Below are positions 1 through 7,577 of a DNA stretch of 22,482 nt, piece by piece. Position 1 is the first letter of the stretch. Every line of letters begins with the position of its first letter. This stretch comes from an uncultured Eubacteriales bacterium (lineage in GTDB: Bacteria > Bacillota > Clostridia > Christensenellales > Christensenellaceae). The notes beneath the pieces are model-generated. The model saw nothing but the letters and a program-made list of their open reading frames with translations, was not told the origin of the DNA and did not search any database. Made by a program: the position numbers and the translations under genes. Where the stretch lies: NCBI GenBank assembly GCA_900545085.1, contig UQXU01000022.1, forward strand, positions 1 to 22,482, in the 5' to 3' direction.

Positions 1-889
1 AAGTTCCGTCTTTCAGCTTGACTAACGTCTCCGGAGACGCTCCGGCGATCTCTATATCGTCACTGGAAAAATAGAACATATACGGAGAAGGATTTGTCGT
101 TCTGAGTATTCTGTATGTATCAAGCAGGCTTCCCTCTGCGTCTGCTTCCAGTCTGTTGGAAAGCACGACCTGGAAAATATCGCCCTCATATATGTAGTCT
201 TTAGCCTTATTAACCATATCGCAAAAGCCCTGCTTGTCGAATAAAGCACGAAATTCGCTCTTTATCCTGAGCGGCTCATGCTCCGCCCCGATTCCGTTTC
301 TGACAAGCTCTGCCATTGTTTTTAGCTCAAGCTTCGCTTTCTGATAATTCTCCTCCAACTCGTCAGTCTTTATGTTGACTATGAGAATTATTTTTTGTGC
401 GAGATTGTCAAATGCTATAACTTTGTCAAAGAGCATCAGATCTACATCTCGGAAGCCCTCTTCATCCTCAGCGTCCAGATTCAGCGTCGGCTCGGCATAC
501 TTGATATAGTCGTATGAAAAATAGCCCACAAGACCTCCTGCAAAAGGCGGCATATCCGGCAGACGCGGAGCCTTGTTCTGATCCGCTATATCGCGTATAT
601 AGCGTGCGGGATCGTTTGTTTTTATCGTCATTGTAGTCCCGCCTTTTATAGTCATTTCGCCGTCCTTGCAGGTCAATTCCAGCTTTGGATCATACCCGAG
701 GAAGGTGTACCGACCCCAACGCGACTGATCCTCCAAGCTTTCAAGAATATAGCAATGTTTGCTCAGACGCTTCAGGACTCTGAGCACTTCTATCGGCGTG
801 CGCATATCCGAATATATACTTGTACTTATCGGCAGAGATTTGTATTCAGCCGACAGAGCCTTCGCCTGTTCCAGGGTCAAATTGTACAT
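1..889 (-). CDS. trpE: Anthranilate synthase component I, partial (C-terminus beyond the left edge)
   Basis: Anthranilate synthase large subunit, which converts chorismate to anthranilate using ammonia or glutamine-derived nitrogen, the first committed step of tryptophan synthesis. About 296 N-terminal residues are present of a usual 460-520. My translation shows an ILES motif near residue 48, matching the family's tryptophan-feedback LLES element. It also shows GGLVGYFSYD, a GDIFQVVLS motif that opens the chorismate-binding domain, and NPSPYMFY, which is typical of TrpE rather than PabB. The reading frame runs off the left edge near IAGASPETLVK. The ATG at 889 is preceded by AGGAGG with 8 bases of spacing. 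The gene lies directly behind a T-box leader with a Trp specifier codon, which agrees with the assignment. The rest of the trp operon is presumably beyond the edge (inference). Confidence 0.95.
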   Translation of the reverse strand, partial: MYNLTLEQAKALSAEYKSLPISTSIYSDMRTPIEVLRVLKRLSKHCYILESLEDQSRWGRYTFLGYDPKLELTCKDGEMTIKGGTTMTIKTNDPARYIRDIADQNKAPRLPDMPPFAGGLVGYFSYDYIKYAEPTLNLDAEDEEGFRDVDLMLFDKVIAFDNLAQKIILIVNIKTDELEENYQKAKLELKTMAELVRNGIGAEHEPLRIKSEFRALFDKQGFCDMVNKAKDYIYEGDIFQVVLSNRLEADAEGSLLDTYRILRTTNPSPYMFYFSSDDIEIAGASPETLVKLKDGT

Positions 890-900
890 ATCGCATTCCT

Positions 901-1203
901 CCTTGAAAATAACAAAAAACCGTCCAAAGCATTTCTGCCAAGGACGGAATAGAATCTAAAATATTTCCGCGGTGCCACCTTGATTCAGGATATAACCTGC
1001 ACTTTAAGAGTACCAACATACTCCGGACAATTAACGTATGCCCTATTAACGTCGCGGATACTCGGAGCTGACCTCCTTTGACCGCGCCCTCCGTGGTCCA
1101 TTTGCCAAGCTGCTTACTGCCGGCTTCTCAGCATCCCGGCTCTCTGTGAGTGCATATCCTGACTTTATCTCCACTTCAACGGTTTGTGGTCACTATTCAC
1201 TTG
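901..1203 (-). promoter_or_regulatory. T-box leader, tRNA-Trp specific, controlling trpE
   Basis: The minus strand carries the canonical T-box sequence AAGGTGGCACCGCGG at 967-981, between a 5' stem-loop region and an intrinsic terminator. In the Stem I region the likely specifier codon is UGG (1100-1098) in the context AAA-UGG-ACCACGG, which reads Trp. The antiterminator bulge is UGGC. Its variable C would pair with a G discriminator base, as expected for bacterial tRNA-Trp. Known mechanism: uncharged tRNA pairs at both sites, stabilises the antiterminator and allows transcription into trpE. The specifier was placed by sequence context, not by a computed fold. Confidence 0.93.
914..947 (-). 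terminator. Intrinsic terminator of the Trp T-box leader
   Basis: The minus-strand hairpin CCGUCC/GGACGG (942-947 with 920-925) has an inner GCA-GAAA-UGC stem and is followed by six U (919-914). It lies between the T-box sequence and the trpE ribosome-binding site, so it is the regulated terminator of the leader. Confidence 0.93.
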
Positions 1204-1209
1204 TTTTAA

Positions 1210-1238
1210 AGTATATCACTTTCTCGAGTGTGCGTCAA
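1210..1238 (-). promoter_or_regulatory. Promoter of the trpE T-box transcript
   Basis: TTGACG (1238-1233), a 17-base spacer and TATACT (1215-1210) on the minus strand. A start near 1203 would place the T-box leader immediately downstream. The -35 element and almost all of the spacer lie inside the 3' end of the DMT transporter gene, which stops at 1216. Confidence 0.8.
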
Positions 1239-2172
1239 GAGATTTTTCAAAAGTCGCACTGCCTTTTTTTAACGCAAACTGAGCGTTCGCTATATACACA
1301 CCTGCCAAAACGAGTACAACTCCGACGGCTTTTGGCATTGAAAACGGTTCTCCTAAAATCAAGACACCGAGTATCACCGCAACTACAGTAGAAACTCCTA
1401 CAAACGACGATGCTCTTGTCGTCCCTATGAGCGCCAGACCTTTATTATATAGGAAAAAAGCCAAAACCGAGGAGCCCGTGCCCATATATAAAATCGACAC
1501 GAGAAAACCTGTATCTCGGAACGGAAGCGTCAGCATTTGAGCGACAGTACCGCTCGCTGCATTGTCTATAAAAGCCGCCGCGCCGAACACCAACGCTCCG
1601 GAGCAGACCATAACAAAAGTCTTTTCCATTTCTGTAAACTGAGTTGTTTTTTTCGAAAACGCAGAGAACAGGCTGAAAGATGTAATCGCGCATACTAATA
1701 TTACATATCCCGCCGCGCTAAAGCTGACCTCAACTCCGTTAGCCAACACAGTAACCGCAACGCCTGATATTGTAACAGCTATTCCCGCAACCTGAACCCT
1801 CGTCGGCTTTTCCTTTAGAATAAGCGCGGATATTATCATTGTAGTTATCGGCACCGCCGCTATAATCGTGCTGCTCTCACTCGCAGACGTCATGCTTATT
1901 CCGAAAGTCTCGCAGGTAAAGTAGAGCACCGGATGAAAAAACGCTATCGCCAGCAAGCTCCCTATCCGTTTGCCTTTGAAATCAACTTTTATCACACCCG
2001 TCAGCACAAGCGCCGTTAGAAGCAGAAAAGCTACGAAGAATCTCCATCCCAAAAGTGTAAAAGCTGATACGGAGTTTGTGGCCGATTTAGTAAAAAGATA
2101 ACTCCCTCCGAAAATGCTCTCACACATTATTACGCAGAGAGCGCCCAATGTGTTTCTGTTTTTTTTCAACAT
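1216..2172 (-). CDS. DMT superfamily (EamA) transporter
   Basis: An integral membrane transporter of the drug/metabolite transporter superfamily, 318 residues, about the usual size for the ten-helix EamA type. The two halves each begin with the expected pattern: an N-terminal repeat with GLxxxFGGSYLFTK-like spacing (here SIFGGSYLFTKSA) and a second repeat starting near VILVCAITSFSLFSAFSKK. The last helix contains GVVLVLAGVYIAN, typical of the family. A charged tail of about 20 residues follows. Substrate cannot be told from sequence. It starts 21 bases after the Gx transporter gene with a GGAGTGA ribosome-binding site, so it is probably the third gene of that unit. Its 3' end overlaps the trpE promoter and no clear terminator separates the two units. 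Confidence 0.88.
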   Translation of the reverse strand: MLKKNRNTLGALCVIMCESIFGGSYLFTKSATNSVSAFTLLGWRFFVAFLLLTALVLTGVIKVDFKGKRIGSLLAIAFFHPVLYFTCETFGISMTSASESSTIIAAVPITTMIISALILKEKPTRVQVAGIAVTISGVAVTVLANGVEVSFSAAGYVILVCAITSFSLFSAFSKKTTQFTEMEKTFVMVCSGALVFGAAAFIDNAASGTVAQMLTLPFRDTGFLVSILYMGTGSSVLAFFLYNKGLALIGTTRASSFVGVSTVVAVILGVLILGEPFSMPKAVGVVLVLAGVYIANAQFALKKGSATFEKSLDAHSRK

Positions 2173-2193
2173 TTTATTTAATCACTCCGCTCT

Positions 2194-2703
2194 TCACATT
2201 CTCGCGACCTTTTCAACCCGCTTTACTATCATCCCGCCTATTAAGCCTATTATAACACCTGTAACCGCTGCTGAAATCAACAGCACGGGCAAATAGTACG
2301 CGAGCTGAGAGGTTTGCAGCATTATCGCCGCGACTGCGATCTGACCTATATTGTGACATGCCGCACCGGCGACGCTGACTCCCGTTATCCCGAATTTGCC
2401 TGATTTTTTCAATAATATCATTGCAAATAGGCTGAGCAAAGCCCCGCCGAAGCTATACGCCATGCTGACGCCGTTTTTAAATAATATCCCTACTAGCAAT
2501 ACGCGCATAAACGATATTACAACGGCGTCTGCCGAACGCAGAGTGTACAGCGCCATAAGCACCACTATATTTGCAAGGCCCAGCTTCATCCCCGGCATAA
2601 AAAACGGAAGAGGTATCAGACTCTCTACATAGCTGAGAATTATCGCCAACGCAACCAGCAGACCGTATCTCGCGAGTCGCTTCATACTCGTGCTCGTTTT
2701 CAT
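2194..2703 (-). CDS. Gx transporter family / heptaprenyl diphosphate synthase component I family membrane protein (EetB-like)
   Basis: A 169-residue membrane protein with about five hydrophobic segments. It has PLPFFMPGMKLGLANIVVL near residues 31-49, a signature of the family called Gx transporter or heptaprenyl-diphosphate synthase component I (Pfam Hpre_diP_synt_I), and a later GAACHNIGQI motif of the same family. In Listeria a protein of this family is EetB, part of the flavin-based extracellular electron transfer locus. Elsewhere the family is tied to polyprenyl-quinone precursor synthesis, so the role is uncertain. The start overlaps the stop of the NusG-II gene by ATGA, showing translational coupling, and matches the eetA-eetB order. 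Confidence 0.88.
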   Translation of the reverse strand: MKTSTSMKRLARYGLLVALAIILSYVESLIPLPFFMPGMKLGLANIVVLMALYTLRSADAVVISFMRVLLVGILFKNGVSMAYSFGGALLSLFAMILLKKSGKFGITGVSVAGAACHNIGQIAVAAIMLQTSQLAYYLPVLLISAAVTGVIIGLIGGMIVKRVEKVARM

Positions 2704-3065
2704 TGCGATACACCGTCCACGGTATTTTCTCCGCCTTCAATTTCTATGACGAGCTTATTCGGGAGGCATATAATGCTCTGACCGCCCCGGCTTATCTTGC
2801 CCTGCTTTACACACAGCTGATCCGGACAATCCGCGTCTAATATATACGCATACCCGTCTTGAATAACCAGAGTATTATGACCTAATTCATCTATTGCAAC
2901 CTCTATATTTTGAGACAGAGGATATGCCGCTATCTCTTTTCCGTCAACGCTGACACGCACCATCACGCCCTCCTGCCTCAAGCTGAGCCACAATATGAGA
3001 GCAGCGGCCGCTGCTGCTACAATCACCGCGACAAGCAGTATGTCATTTCGTCTCTTCTTTTCCAT
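2700..3065 (-). CDS. NusG domain II-containing membrane-anchored protein (EetA-like)
   Basis: A 121-residue protein with a single N-terminal membrane segment (about residues 9-28), followed by an outward-facing NusG domain II. The domain shows the family pattern DADCPDQLCVKQGKI followed by IICLPNKLVIEI: two cysteines five residues apart, then a CLPN motif. It is not a transcription factor: only the domain II fold is shared with NusG. In Listeria the homologue EetA acts with EetB in extracellular electron transfer; in many Clostridia the pair occurs without a defined role. First gene of its unit, with a strong promoter upstream and a GGCGGTGA ribosome-binding site. Confidence 0.87.
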   Translation of the reverse strand: MEKKRRNDILLVAVIVAAAAAALILWLSLRQEGVMVRVSVDGKEIAAYPLSQNIEVAIDELGHNTLVIQDGYAYILDADCPDQLCVKQGKISRGGQSIICLPNKLVIEIEGGENTVDGVSQ

Positions 3066-3099
3066 ATTTCACCGCCTGTTTTTTAATGCGTTATTTGGA

Positions 3100-3129
3100 A
3101 TTATATATTATTCGAGGAAACAATGTCAA
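3100..3129 (-). promoter_or_regulatory. Promoter of the eetA-like/eetB-like/DMT unit
   Basis: A perfect TTGACA (3129-3124), an 18-base spacer and a perfect TATAAT (3105-3100) on the minus strand, about 30 bases upstream of the NusG-II start. The -35 lies only a few bases past the terminator hairpin of the upstream lipoprotein gene. Confidence 0.85.
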
Positions 3130-3130
3130 A

Positions 3131-3170
3131 TAAAAAGCCCGCTCCTCTATCCGAATAGAAGCGAGCTTTT
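3131..3170 (-). terminator. Intrinsic terminator after the lipoprotein gene
   Basis: The minus-strand hairpin has arms AGCUCGCU (3167-3160) and AGCGGGCU (3143-3136), extended inward to a UCGG loop, and is followed by UUUUU. It lies 23 bases past the lipoprotein stop and separates that gene from the NusG-II unit. Confidence 0.88.
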
Positions 3171-3192
3171 ATACTCGAAAGAATACGATCAC

Positions 3193-3705
3193 TTATTTGT
3201 TTATCGTAATTATATCAGATTGAATCACGAGCACATTGCCTTCAGTATTCCAAATCACATCTTCTCCGCTCATAAGCTCAAACTTTTTCCCGTATACGTC
3301 CGTGACTTCGGAAGGCTGCTTGCCGTTTCCGCTGGGCTGAGCCACGAGAGAAATTCGAATATCACTCGGCCATGCATCCGTTATATCAAATTCTACATCA
3401 GGGGATTCCTCCGAGCCTTTTGTCAGAATCTTAGAATCTACCGCCTGACCATCGCAGCCGTCCACCGCCACTTTATAAATAGTGCCGTCCGTCAGATTGC
3501 TCGTCGCTGTCACTTTAAGCTTGCTGTCCGCCTGCTCATAGGACACAGTTCCCGTCACTTCCTGATACTGAATCTGCTGACCTGATTCTGCAGTAGCTAC
3601 AGGCTTGTTCAAACCTGTTGTGCCTGAACATGCGGTCAAAGATCCAAAAACGATCAGAGCTGCCGCTGCGGTCGTAATATATTTTAAAACACGTCTTTTT
3701 GTCAT
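3193..3705 (-). CDS. Putative lipoprotein of unknown function
   Basis: A 170-residue protein with a lipoprotein signal peptide: MTKRR, a hydrophobic stretch, then the lipobox LTAC with Cys26 as the lipidated residue. The mature part is rich in Ser, Thr, Asp and predicted beta-type alternation (for example VTGTVSYEQADSKLKVTATS), which suggests a small beta-sandwich domain on the cell surface. I recognise no catalytic motif. It has no D-x-x-S-G-A-T type site for covalent FMN attachment, so it is not an obvious PplA equivalent. It has its own promoter and terminator and is therefore a single-gene unit. The ATG at 3705 has a TAGGAGAG ribosome-binding site. Confidence 0.8.
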   Translation of the reverse strand: MTKRRVLKYITTAAAALIVFGSLTACSGTTGLNKPVATAESGQQIQYQEVTGTVSYEQADSKLKVTATSNLTDGTIYKVAVDGCDGQAVDSKILTKGSEESPDVEFDITDAWPSDIRISLVAQPSGNGKQPSEVTDVYGKKFELMSGEDVIWNTEGNVLVIQSDIITINK

Positions 3706-3730
3706 AAATTCTCTCCTAGATAAAGGTATT

Positions 3731-3748
3731 TCAGGCTTTTGCGCCTGA
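3731..3748 (-). other. Stem-loop at the predicted 5' end of the lipoprotein mRNA
   Basis: TCAGGC (3748-3743) pairs with GCCTGA (3736-3731) across a six-base loop on the minus strand. The predicted transcription start (about 3747) falls within a base or two of the stem, so the message may begin with a hairpin. Such 5'-terminal stems can protect mRNA from decay; that role here is inference. Confidence 0.45.
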
Positions 3749-3753
3749 GTAAT

Positions 3754-3782
3754 AGTATACTCAAAAAAAACAATAAAGTAAA
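3754..3782 (-). promoter_or_regulatory. Promoter of the lipoprotein gene
   Basis: TTTACT (3782-3777), a 17-base spacer containing a run of eight T, and TATACT (3759-3754) on the minus strand, giving a leader of about 40 bases. An imperfect stem (ATACTT/AAGTAT) lies just upstream at about 3787-3825. It could weakly terminate the LCP transcript, but it has no clean T-run. Confidence 0.65.
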
Positions 3783-3843
3783 GCTCTAATACTTGTTTTC
3801 ACAAAACGTACATTCAAGTATGCTATTAATTATTTTTAAACAG

Positions 3844-4917
3844 TTAATAAACCTCGGCGTCGGGGTCATAGTATTCCTCAAGCAAAAAAGCATAGAGCTC
3901 ATCCATATCGGGATGAAAATACCATCTTCTATTTCCGTTCACAGTCTCCATCTTTCCTTCGCCCGGAACTCTGTATCTTGTAAGATCTTCATCTATATCG
4001 AATTTCCCATCACTGCTGTATTTCCCATCCACAAAATTGGCCAGAGCCACAAATTGTTCCATGCTCAGGTTTGTCTTTATGTATTTCAAAAGCGTATTTA
4101 CAAGCGCCGTCATGGACTGCATAGCGCCTTGCTGCTGAATTTTCTTCGCAGCGGAAAGCAAAAACAGCATCTGATGCAGCGCACGCCCATCTTCGCCGCC
4201 TGCATCTGACGAGCGCGAGCGGACAAAATTATCTATATTTTCACTGGTGATAGTAACTGTATCTCCTTTATAGCCATAGCTGGTCGTCACACCTGTGTCC
4301 TTGTTATATATGTCTATCATATCCTGCTCAAGCACTACGTCTACTCCGCCCAAATCGTCCGCCAACTCCGGCAATCCATCTATATCAATAGACGCATAGT
4401 AGTGTATCGGAACCTCAAGCCTGCCTTCGCATGAAAAAAACTGAGAAAGACAATCCATCGCGTTTTCCGCGCCGAATGCATCAGGTCCTCCGCCAAAAGT
4501 GTAAGCAGCGTTTATTTTATTTGTCGTCACATATTCTACGTCACCTGTGTCTACATCTATTACATTTATAAAATCGCAGTATGAATCTCTGGGAACAGAA
4601 ATCATAGTTACTTTTCCATCGTTGAAGTTAAACGAGCAAAGTATTATCGTGTCGCTGCGCCAGCCCTTGTTGTTCTTCTCTCTGGCTTCTGTAGTATCTA
4701 TCCCCAGAAGCAATATGTTTATTATACCCTCGGTTTTTTCATATGTTTGTTCACTCTCAACTACCGTGCTCACAGTAGAAGCCCGAGGTATTTTAAACGC
4801 TGAAAGCGGATCCTCTGCAACTCCTTTATATATTGAATACGCCCAAACGCCAAGCCCGATTGCAGACACAATCAATACGGCCAACAGAACGGACAGAACC
4901 TTTATACCTGTTCTCAT
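3844..4917 (-). CDS. LytR-CpsA-Psr (LCP) family protein
   Basis: A membrane-anchored protein of 357 residues, in the usual size range of the family. LCP enzymes attach wall teichoic acid or other glycopolymers from undecaprenyl carriers to peptidoglycan outside the cell. The N-terminus holds one membrane helix (about residues 7-29). The LCP domain shows INILLLGIDTT, WRSDTIILCSF, VTMISVPRDSY, KINAAYTFGG, DDLGGVDVVL and RSRSSDAGGEDGR...HQ, which match the conserved Asp/Arg blocks that bind the pyrophosphate lipid. It appears to be a single-gene unit between the liv terminator and the lipoprotein promoter. The ATG at 4917 follows GCGGAGGG with short spacing. Confidence 0.93.
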   Translation of the reverse strand: MRTGIKVLSVLLAVLIVSAIGLGVWAYSIYKGVAEDPLSAFKIPRASTVSTVVESEQTYEKTEGIINILLLGIDTTEAREKNNKGWRSDTIILCSFNFNDGKVTMISVPRDSYCDFINVIDVDTGDVEYVTTNKINAAYTFGGGPDAFGAENAMDCLSQFFSCEGRLEVPIHYYASIDIDGLPELADDLGGVDVVLEQDMIDIYNKDTGVTTSYGYKGDTVTITSENIDNFVRSRSSDAGGEDGRALHQMLFLLSAAKKIQQQGAMQSMTALVNTLLKYIKTNLSMEQFVALANFVDGKYSSDGKFDIDEDLTRYRVPGEGKMETVNGNRRWYFHPDMDELYAFLLEEYYDPDAEVY

Positions 4918-4957
4918 TTATCCCTCCGCTTGCTTTTTGTCAATTAATAACTTAATA

Positions 4958-4986
4958 AGTTTAACATATAATTCACAAGTTTGCAA
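4958..4986 (-). promoter_or_regulatory. Possible promoter of the LCP gene
   Basis: TTGCAA (4986-4981), a 17-base spacer and TAAACT (4963-4958) on the minus strand. Both hexamers deviate from consensus and the region is AT-rich, so this is the best visible candidate rather than a firm call. Confidence 0.3.
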
Positions 4987-5037
4987 CAAAACCTCACAAT
5001 ATATAACAATTTCCGCATTCTAACCGATAATGTCTAC

Positions 5038-5070
5038 AAAAATCCTCTGCAGGCATTGCCATACAGAGGA
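5038..5070 (-). terminator. Terminator of the liv operon
   Basis: The minus-strand hairpin TCCTCTG (5070-5064) / CAGAGGA (5049-5043) has an inner GGCA-A-TGCC stem and is followed by TTTTT. It lies 23 bases after the livF stop. Confidence 0.85.
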
Positions 5071-5092
5071 CAAAATTCTTTAATACTTTTCA

Positions 5093-5803
5093 TCAGCCGC
5101 CAAGATAAGCGTTGGAGATGGATTCGTCTTTTGCCAATTCGGCAGCGTCTCCTGACATAACTATGCTGCCCGTTTCCAATACATACGCCCTGTTGGATAT
5201 TTCCAGCGCTTTTTTTGCATTCTGCTCCACGAGGAGAATTGTCACGCCTTGCTTGTTTATGCTTTCGATAATGCTGAATATCTCCTGCACCAGCAGAGGA
5301 GAAAGTCCCATAGACGGTTCGTCCATAAGCAGCATTTTCGGTTTTGACATCAAAGCTCTGCCGATAGCGAGCATCTGCTGCTCTCCTCCGGACAGATACC
5401 CCGCCAGCTGTTTAACACGCTCTTTCAAACGAGGCAGGCGTTCAAAGACCATTTCTCTATCTCGCTCTATCTCCGCCTTGTCTTTTCTGTTGAAAGCGCC
5501 CATGTCCAGATTTTCCATAACTGTCATCTTTGAGAACACGCGCCTTCCCTCAGGAACCTGCGCCAGCCCTAACATTGGAATTTTATGCGGCGCTAATTTT
5601 TCTAAATTCTGACCTTCGAATACTATAGTGCCAGTTTTAGGCTTTATAAGACCTGAGATAGTGTGCATAGTTGTCGTCTTTCCCGCGCCATTCGCGCCGA
5701 TGAGACTGATTATTTCACCTTCATTTACATAAAACGATATGCCTTTTATCGCGTGTATCGCATCGTAAAACACATTGAGATCTGTAATTTCCAGCATTGA
5801 CAT
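5093..5803 (-). CDS. livF: Branched-chain amino acid ABC transporter ATP-binding protein LivF
   Basis: One of the two ATPases of a LIV-type importer. It hydrolyses ATP at the inner face of the membrane with LivG. From the ATG at 5803 (236 residues) it shows Walker A GANGAGKT (36-43), signature LSGGEQ (137-142), Walker B LLMDEP (158-163) and the LVEQN switch-His region typical of LivF, in which Gln replaces the usual His. An upstream ATG at 5815 is in frame. However, the GGAGGTGA ribosome-binding site is formed by the last codons and stop of livG and sits only three bases from that ATG, while it is about 8-11 bases from 5803, so the later start is preferred. Last gene of the operon, followed by a terminator. 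Confidence 0.93.
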   Translation of the reverse strand: MSMLEITDLNVFYDAIHAIKGISFYVNEGEIISLIGANGAGKTTTMHTISGLIKPKTGTIVFEGQNLEKLAPHKIPMLGLAQVPEGRRVFSKMTVMENLDMGAFNRKDKAEIERDREMVFERLPRLKERVKQLAGYLSGGEQQMLAIGRALMSKPKMLLMDEPSMGLSPLLVQEIFSIIESINKQGVTILLVEQNAKKALEISNRAYVLETGSIVMSGDAAELAKDESISNAYLGG

Positions 5804-5807
5804 GTTA

Positions 5808-6566
5808 TCATTCACCTCCCAAATACGCAGCGATAACGTCGGGGTTTTTCCTTACTTCATCGGGCAGCCCTCTGGCTATCTCTTTGCCATAATCCAGAAC
5901 AACTAACCTGTCGCATATGCCCATTACGAAGCTCATATCGTGTTCAATAAGCAGAATAGCTATCTCGAATTTTTCTCTAATCAAGTTTATAGCATCCGCC
6001 AATTCCGCCGTCTCCGTCGGATTCATGCCCGCTGCCGGCTCATCCAGCAGCAGCACCTTGGGGTTGGACGCGAGCGCACGTACGATCTCCAGCTTGCGTT
6101 GTTTTCCGTATGCCAAATGGCGGGCTTTTACATCCACAAGGCTCTGCAAGTCAAACATTGAGAGCAGCTCCATAGCTTTTTCTTCTATGCGTTTTTCCTC
6201 TTTCCAGAATGACGGCAGACGCATTATTCCCGAAATGGCAGAATACTTTGTCTCATTGCTGAACGCAACTTTTACATTGTCCATAACCGACATATCTTTA
6301 AACAGTCTGATATTCTGAAAGGTTCTCGCTATTCCCATTCTGTTGAGCTGATACGTCTTTTTCTTTGCCGTACTTTTTCCGTCGAGGAATATCTCTCCGT
6401 CAGTCGGCTCATAAACCGCCGTAAGCAAATTGAATACCGTAGTCTTGCCCGCGCCGTTAGGGCCGATGAGTCCCACTATCTCGCCCATATCAACCGTGAG
6501 GTTAAGCCCCTGCAAAGCTTTTAGCCCGCCGAATGTTATTCCTAAATTCTTAGTTTCCAACAGCAT
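5808..6566 (-). CDS. livG: Branched-chain amino acid ABC transporter ATP-binding protein LivG
   Basis: The second ATPase of the importer, 252 residues. It has Walker A GPNGAGKT (35-42), signature LAYGKQ (151-156, the LivG-type variant of LSGGQ), Walker B LLLDEP (172-177) and LIEHD with the switch His. The insert with GIARTFQNIRLF is characteristic of LivG. It starts three bases after livM, and its AGGAGG site is formed by the last LivM codons. Its own stop region supplies the livF ribosome-binding site. This packing implies tight co-translation of the two ATPases. Confidence 0.95.
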   Translation of the reverse strand: MLLETKNLGITFGGLKALQGLNLTVDMGEIVGLIGPNGAGKTTVFNLLTAVYEPTDGEIFLDGKSTAKKKTYQLNRMGIARTFQNIRLFKDMSVMDNVKVAFSNETKYSAISGIMRLPSFWKEEKRIEEKAMELLSMFDLQSLVDVKARHLAYGKQRKLEIVRALASNPKVLLLDEPAAGMNPTETAELADAINLIREKFEIAILLIEHDMSFVMGICDRLVVLDYGKEIARGLPDEVRKNPDVIAAYLGGE

Positions 6567-6569
6567 ACG

Positions 6570-7565
6570 TTATTCCTCCTGAGCAGGCGGCGTCTGCGCT
6601 TTGCCGCGCGAGAAGCGTCTCTTTATAGCCTTGGCTGCGCCGGAGAGAGAAAGCTCCACCTGCCCGAGCAATCCAAGCGGTTTAAACAGCATCATTACGA
6701 CCAAAACGCCGGAATAGAGCAGCATTCTGTAGTCAGAAAAGCTGCGCAAAGCCTCGGGCAATATAGTAAGCACTATAGCGGCGATTACAGAGCCTGTAAC
6801 CGAACCCATGCCTCCCAGCACTACCATAACCAAAATCTCTATTGAATAGTTAAAATCGAATTTATCCGGCGATATAACACCGACCTGATGCGCATAAAGC
6901 GCGCCCGCTATACCTGCAAAGAAAGCAGACAGCACGAATGCAAACAGTTTGATATATGTCGTGTTGACACCGGAAGCTGTAGACGCGATTTCGTCCTCTC
7001 TTATTGTCACTATCAAACGTCCGTTCTTTGATTTAATCAGAGTATAGCAGACGAATATAGTTATGATCGCCAATACGTAAACCCATGCGAAAGTAGTATG
7101 CGACGCTATGCCATTCAGACCTTTAGCTCCGCCAAAAACAGGCAGATTATTAAATATGACTCGAATTATTTCGCCGAAGCCAAGTGTTATTATAGCCAGA
7201 TAGTCACCCTGCAGCCTCAGCGCCGGTATGCCTATCAGCAAACCTATTATCGCCGCAGCTATGCCGCCGACGATGAGAGCAACCGGAAACAAAGCAGCGC
7301 TCGAGTCTCCGGAGTTCAGCGTTATAAGCGCGGCAAAATACGCGCCGACCGCCATGAATCCGGCATGCCCCAGAACAAGCTGACCCAGAAAACCTGTAGA
7401 AAGGTTCAAGCTGACCGCCAGGATTGTGTTTATACATATTAAGTTTATGATACGTCCATAATAACGGCTTATGACACCATTAGAAATCAAGAGCTGTAAT
7501 ACTATGAACACTGCCAATACAATTACAAAATTAATTATATAGGAAGATAGACGTTTCTTTGACAT
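6570..7565 (-). CDS. livM: Branched-chain amino acid ABC transporter permease LivM
   Basis: A membrane permease of 331 residues with multiple hydrophobic segments. Family blocks visible: NLSTGFLGQLVLGHAGFMAVGAY-type motif (start about residue 54), DYLAIITLGFGEIIR, and VLGGMGSVTGSVIAA, the conserved loop that contacts the ATPases. The C-terminus is a basic then acidic tail (RRFSRGKAQ, ending QEE). It forms the channel with LivH. It is spaced 12 bases from livH with a GGGGGAAG ribosome-binding site. Confidence 0.94.
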   Translation of the reverse strand: MSKKRLSSYIINFVIVLAVFIVLQLLISNGVISRYYGRIINLICINTILAVSLNLSTGFLGQLVLGHAGFMAVGAYFAALITLNSGDSSAALFPVALIVGGIAAAIIGLLIGIPALRLQGDYLAIITLGFGEIIRVIFNNLPVFGGAKGLNGIASHTTFAWVYVLAIITIFVCYTLIKSKNGRLIVTIREDEIASTASGVNTTYIKLFAFVLSAFFAGIAGALYAHQVGVISPDKFDFNYSIEILVMVVLGGMGSVTGSVIAAIVLTILPEALRSFSDYRMLLYSGVLVVMMLFKPLGLLGQVELSLSGAAKAIKRRFSRGKAQTPPAQEE

Positions 7566-7577
7566 AATTACTTCCCC

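Noticed and set aside
2700..3065. NusG-II protein as a transcription elongation factor
   Set aside because: It has an N-terminal membrane helix and lacks the NGN and KOW domains. The CPDQLCV and CLPN motifs belong to the membrane-anchored domain II family.
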